From JAHFOW01 sp964370795 (GTDB lineage Bacteria > Planctomycetota > Brocadiia > Brocadiales > Brocadiaceae): a stretch of 14,064 nucleotides of DNA. The notes under the pieces were generated by a model that worked only from the letters and a program-made list of their open reading frames with translations, made no database searches and was not told the origin of the DNA. Below are positions 13,663 to 14,064 of this stretch, piece after piece. How positions within the stretch are numbered: position 1 is the first letter of the stretch; every line of letters begins with the position of its first letter. The DNA lies in the NCBI GenBank assembly GCA_964370795.1, contig CAYJME010000074.1, positions 1 to 14,064 on the forward strand, given 5' to 3'. Position numbers and translations under genes: made by a program.

Positions 13663-14064
13663 ATGATGACTACTCGACAATATAGAATATACCTGCTTCT
13701 AATCTGTTTGTTTTCGCTATCTTTCTTTGTACGTCCAATAGCCATTGTACAGGCGGAGGAATTTGATTCTGTCAATACTAATTCTAATAAGGAAACAACT
13801 GATGTAAACTCCACGACCCTTAAGGACATACAATCATCTCCTTGTGAACAGGTACTAATGGAGACTTTACAGGAAGATTTCCAATCAGGGTTTTTCAACG
13901 GTACAACTGAGAATGTTAATATTTCTTATGATGGAGCTCAACTCGGAATGTATGGAGAAGAGGGTAATTTAGAATCATATTTTATACCTTCTCCAGTTCC
14001 CTTTTTTTCGTTAACCCAAGTTCGACAAGTAAAAGTCGTATCAACAGTAATATCAATTATTTGC
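13663..14064 (+). CDS. Secreted protein of unknown function, cut by the window edge
   Basis: An open frame of 134 codons runs from ATG 13663 (or the adjacent ATG 13666, which is better spaced from AAGGAG at 13653-13658) to the right edge without a stop. The product begins with a signal peptide (MMTTRQYRIYLLLICLFSLS, cleavage probably after VQA). A polar linker follows (FDSVNTNSNKETTDVNSTTL) and then FQSGFFNGTTENVNISYDGA and LGMYGEEGNLESYFIPSPVP. That last pattern (F..GT..NV..S.DG..L...G...S...P) recalls beta-sandwich modules in large bacterial surface proteins, but I cannot name the family. It probably continues as a larger cell-surface or secreted protein. Confidence 0.75.
   Translation, partial: MMTTRQYRIYLLLICLFSLSFFVRPIAIVQAEEFDSVNTNSNKETTDVNSTTLKDIQSSPCEQVLMETLQEDFQSGFFNGTTENVNISYDGAQLGMYGEEGNLESYFIPSPVPFFSLTQVRQVKVVSTVISIIC

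Noticed and set aside
1..14064. CRISPR array, tRNA, rRNA or a complete insertion sequence
   Set aside because: I saw no regularly spaced identical repeats, no tRNA- or rRNA-like sequence and no transposase gene, only repeat-like fragments.

Overview
The window is AT-rich and codes densely except for about 11.2-11.9 kb. Its content suggests a Gram-negative chromosome, probably a planctomycete-like lineage and possibly an anammox-type (Brocadiales) bacterium. Signs for this are outer-membrane polysaccharide export proteins, a TraT-type lipoprotein, a free-standing methenyl-THF cyclohydrolase (FchA), a CxxC/FSFWKT protein of a kind I associate with Planctomycetes, and several dispersed palindromic repeats. 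The taxonomic call is inference from gene content; no rRNA or tRNA lies in the window. A run of Ns at 3587-3596 marks an assembly gap.

Left half (1-7148, minus strand): an envelope or exopolysaccharide locus. Read in the direction of transcription it runs as follows: an exported, membrane-anchored Ig-like protein (7148-6279); a very large multi-pass membrane protein with a C-terminal TPR tail (6292-3626), overlapping the previous gene by 14 nt; a B12-binding radical SAM enzyme (N-terminus in the gap, to 2244); then, from its own good sigma-70-type promoter, a Wza-like export protein (2168-1440) and a Wzz/GumC-like chain-length protein (1429 to the left edge). The last gene has an in-frame TGA at 398-400, with clear coding sequence continuing in the same frame beyond it.

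Middle (7149-11023, plus strand, divergent from the above): an RseC/MucC-like membrane protein, a DtxR-family metal repressor carrying a FeoA domain, a LysM plus YkuD L,D-transpeptidase, FchA (its ribosome binding site sits on the transpeptidase stop codon), and a 161-aa CxxC protein. Two dispersed inverted-repeat elements sit between these genes.

Right part (11023-14064): a short gene remnant, then about 680 nt without a convincing gene but rich in signals (a CRP-type palindrome with a well placed -10, an FNR-like box, phased TAATCG repeats, a decayed dispersed repeat, a tiny ORF with a good ribosome binding site, and a strong terminator). After this come three genes for exported proteins: a TraT homologue, a frameshifted Ig-like secreted protein, and a secreted protein cut by the window edge. 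A related terminator hairpin stands just upstream of each of these three genes, which makes a repeated leader architecture and is the most unusual feature of the window.
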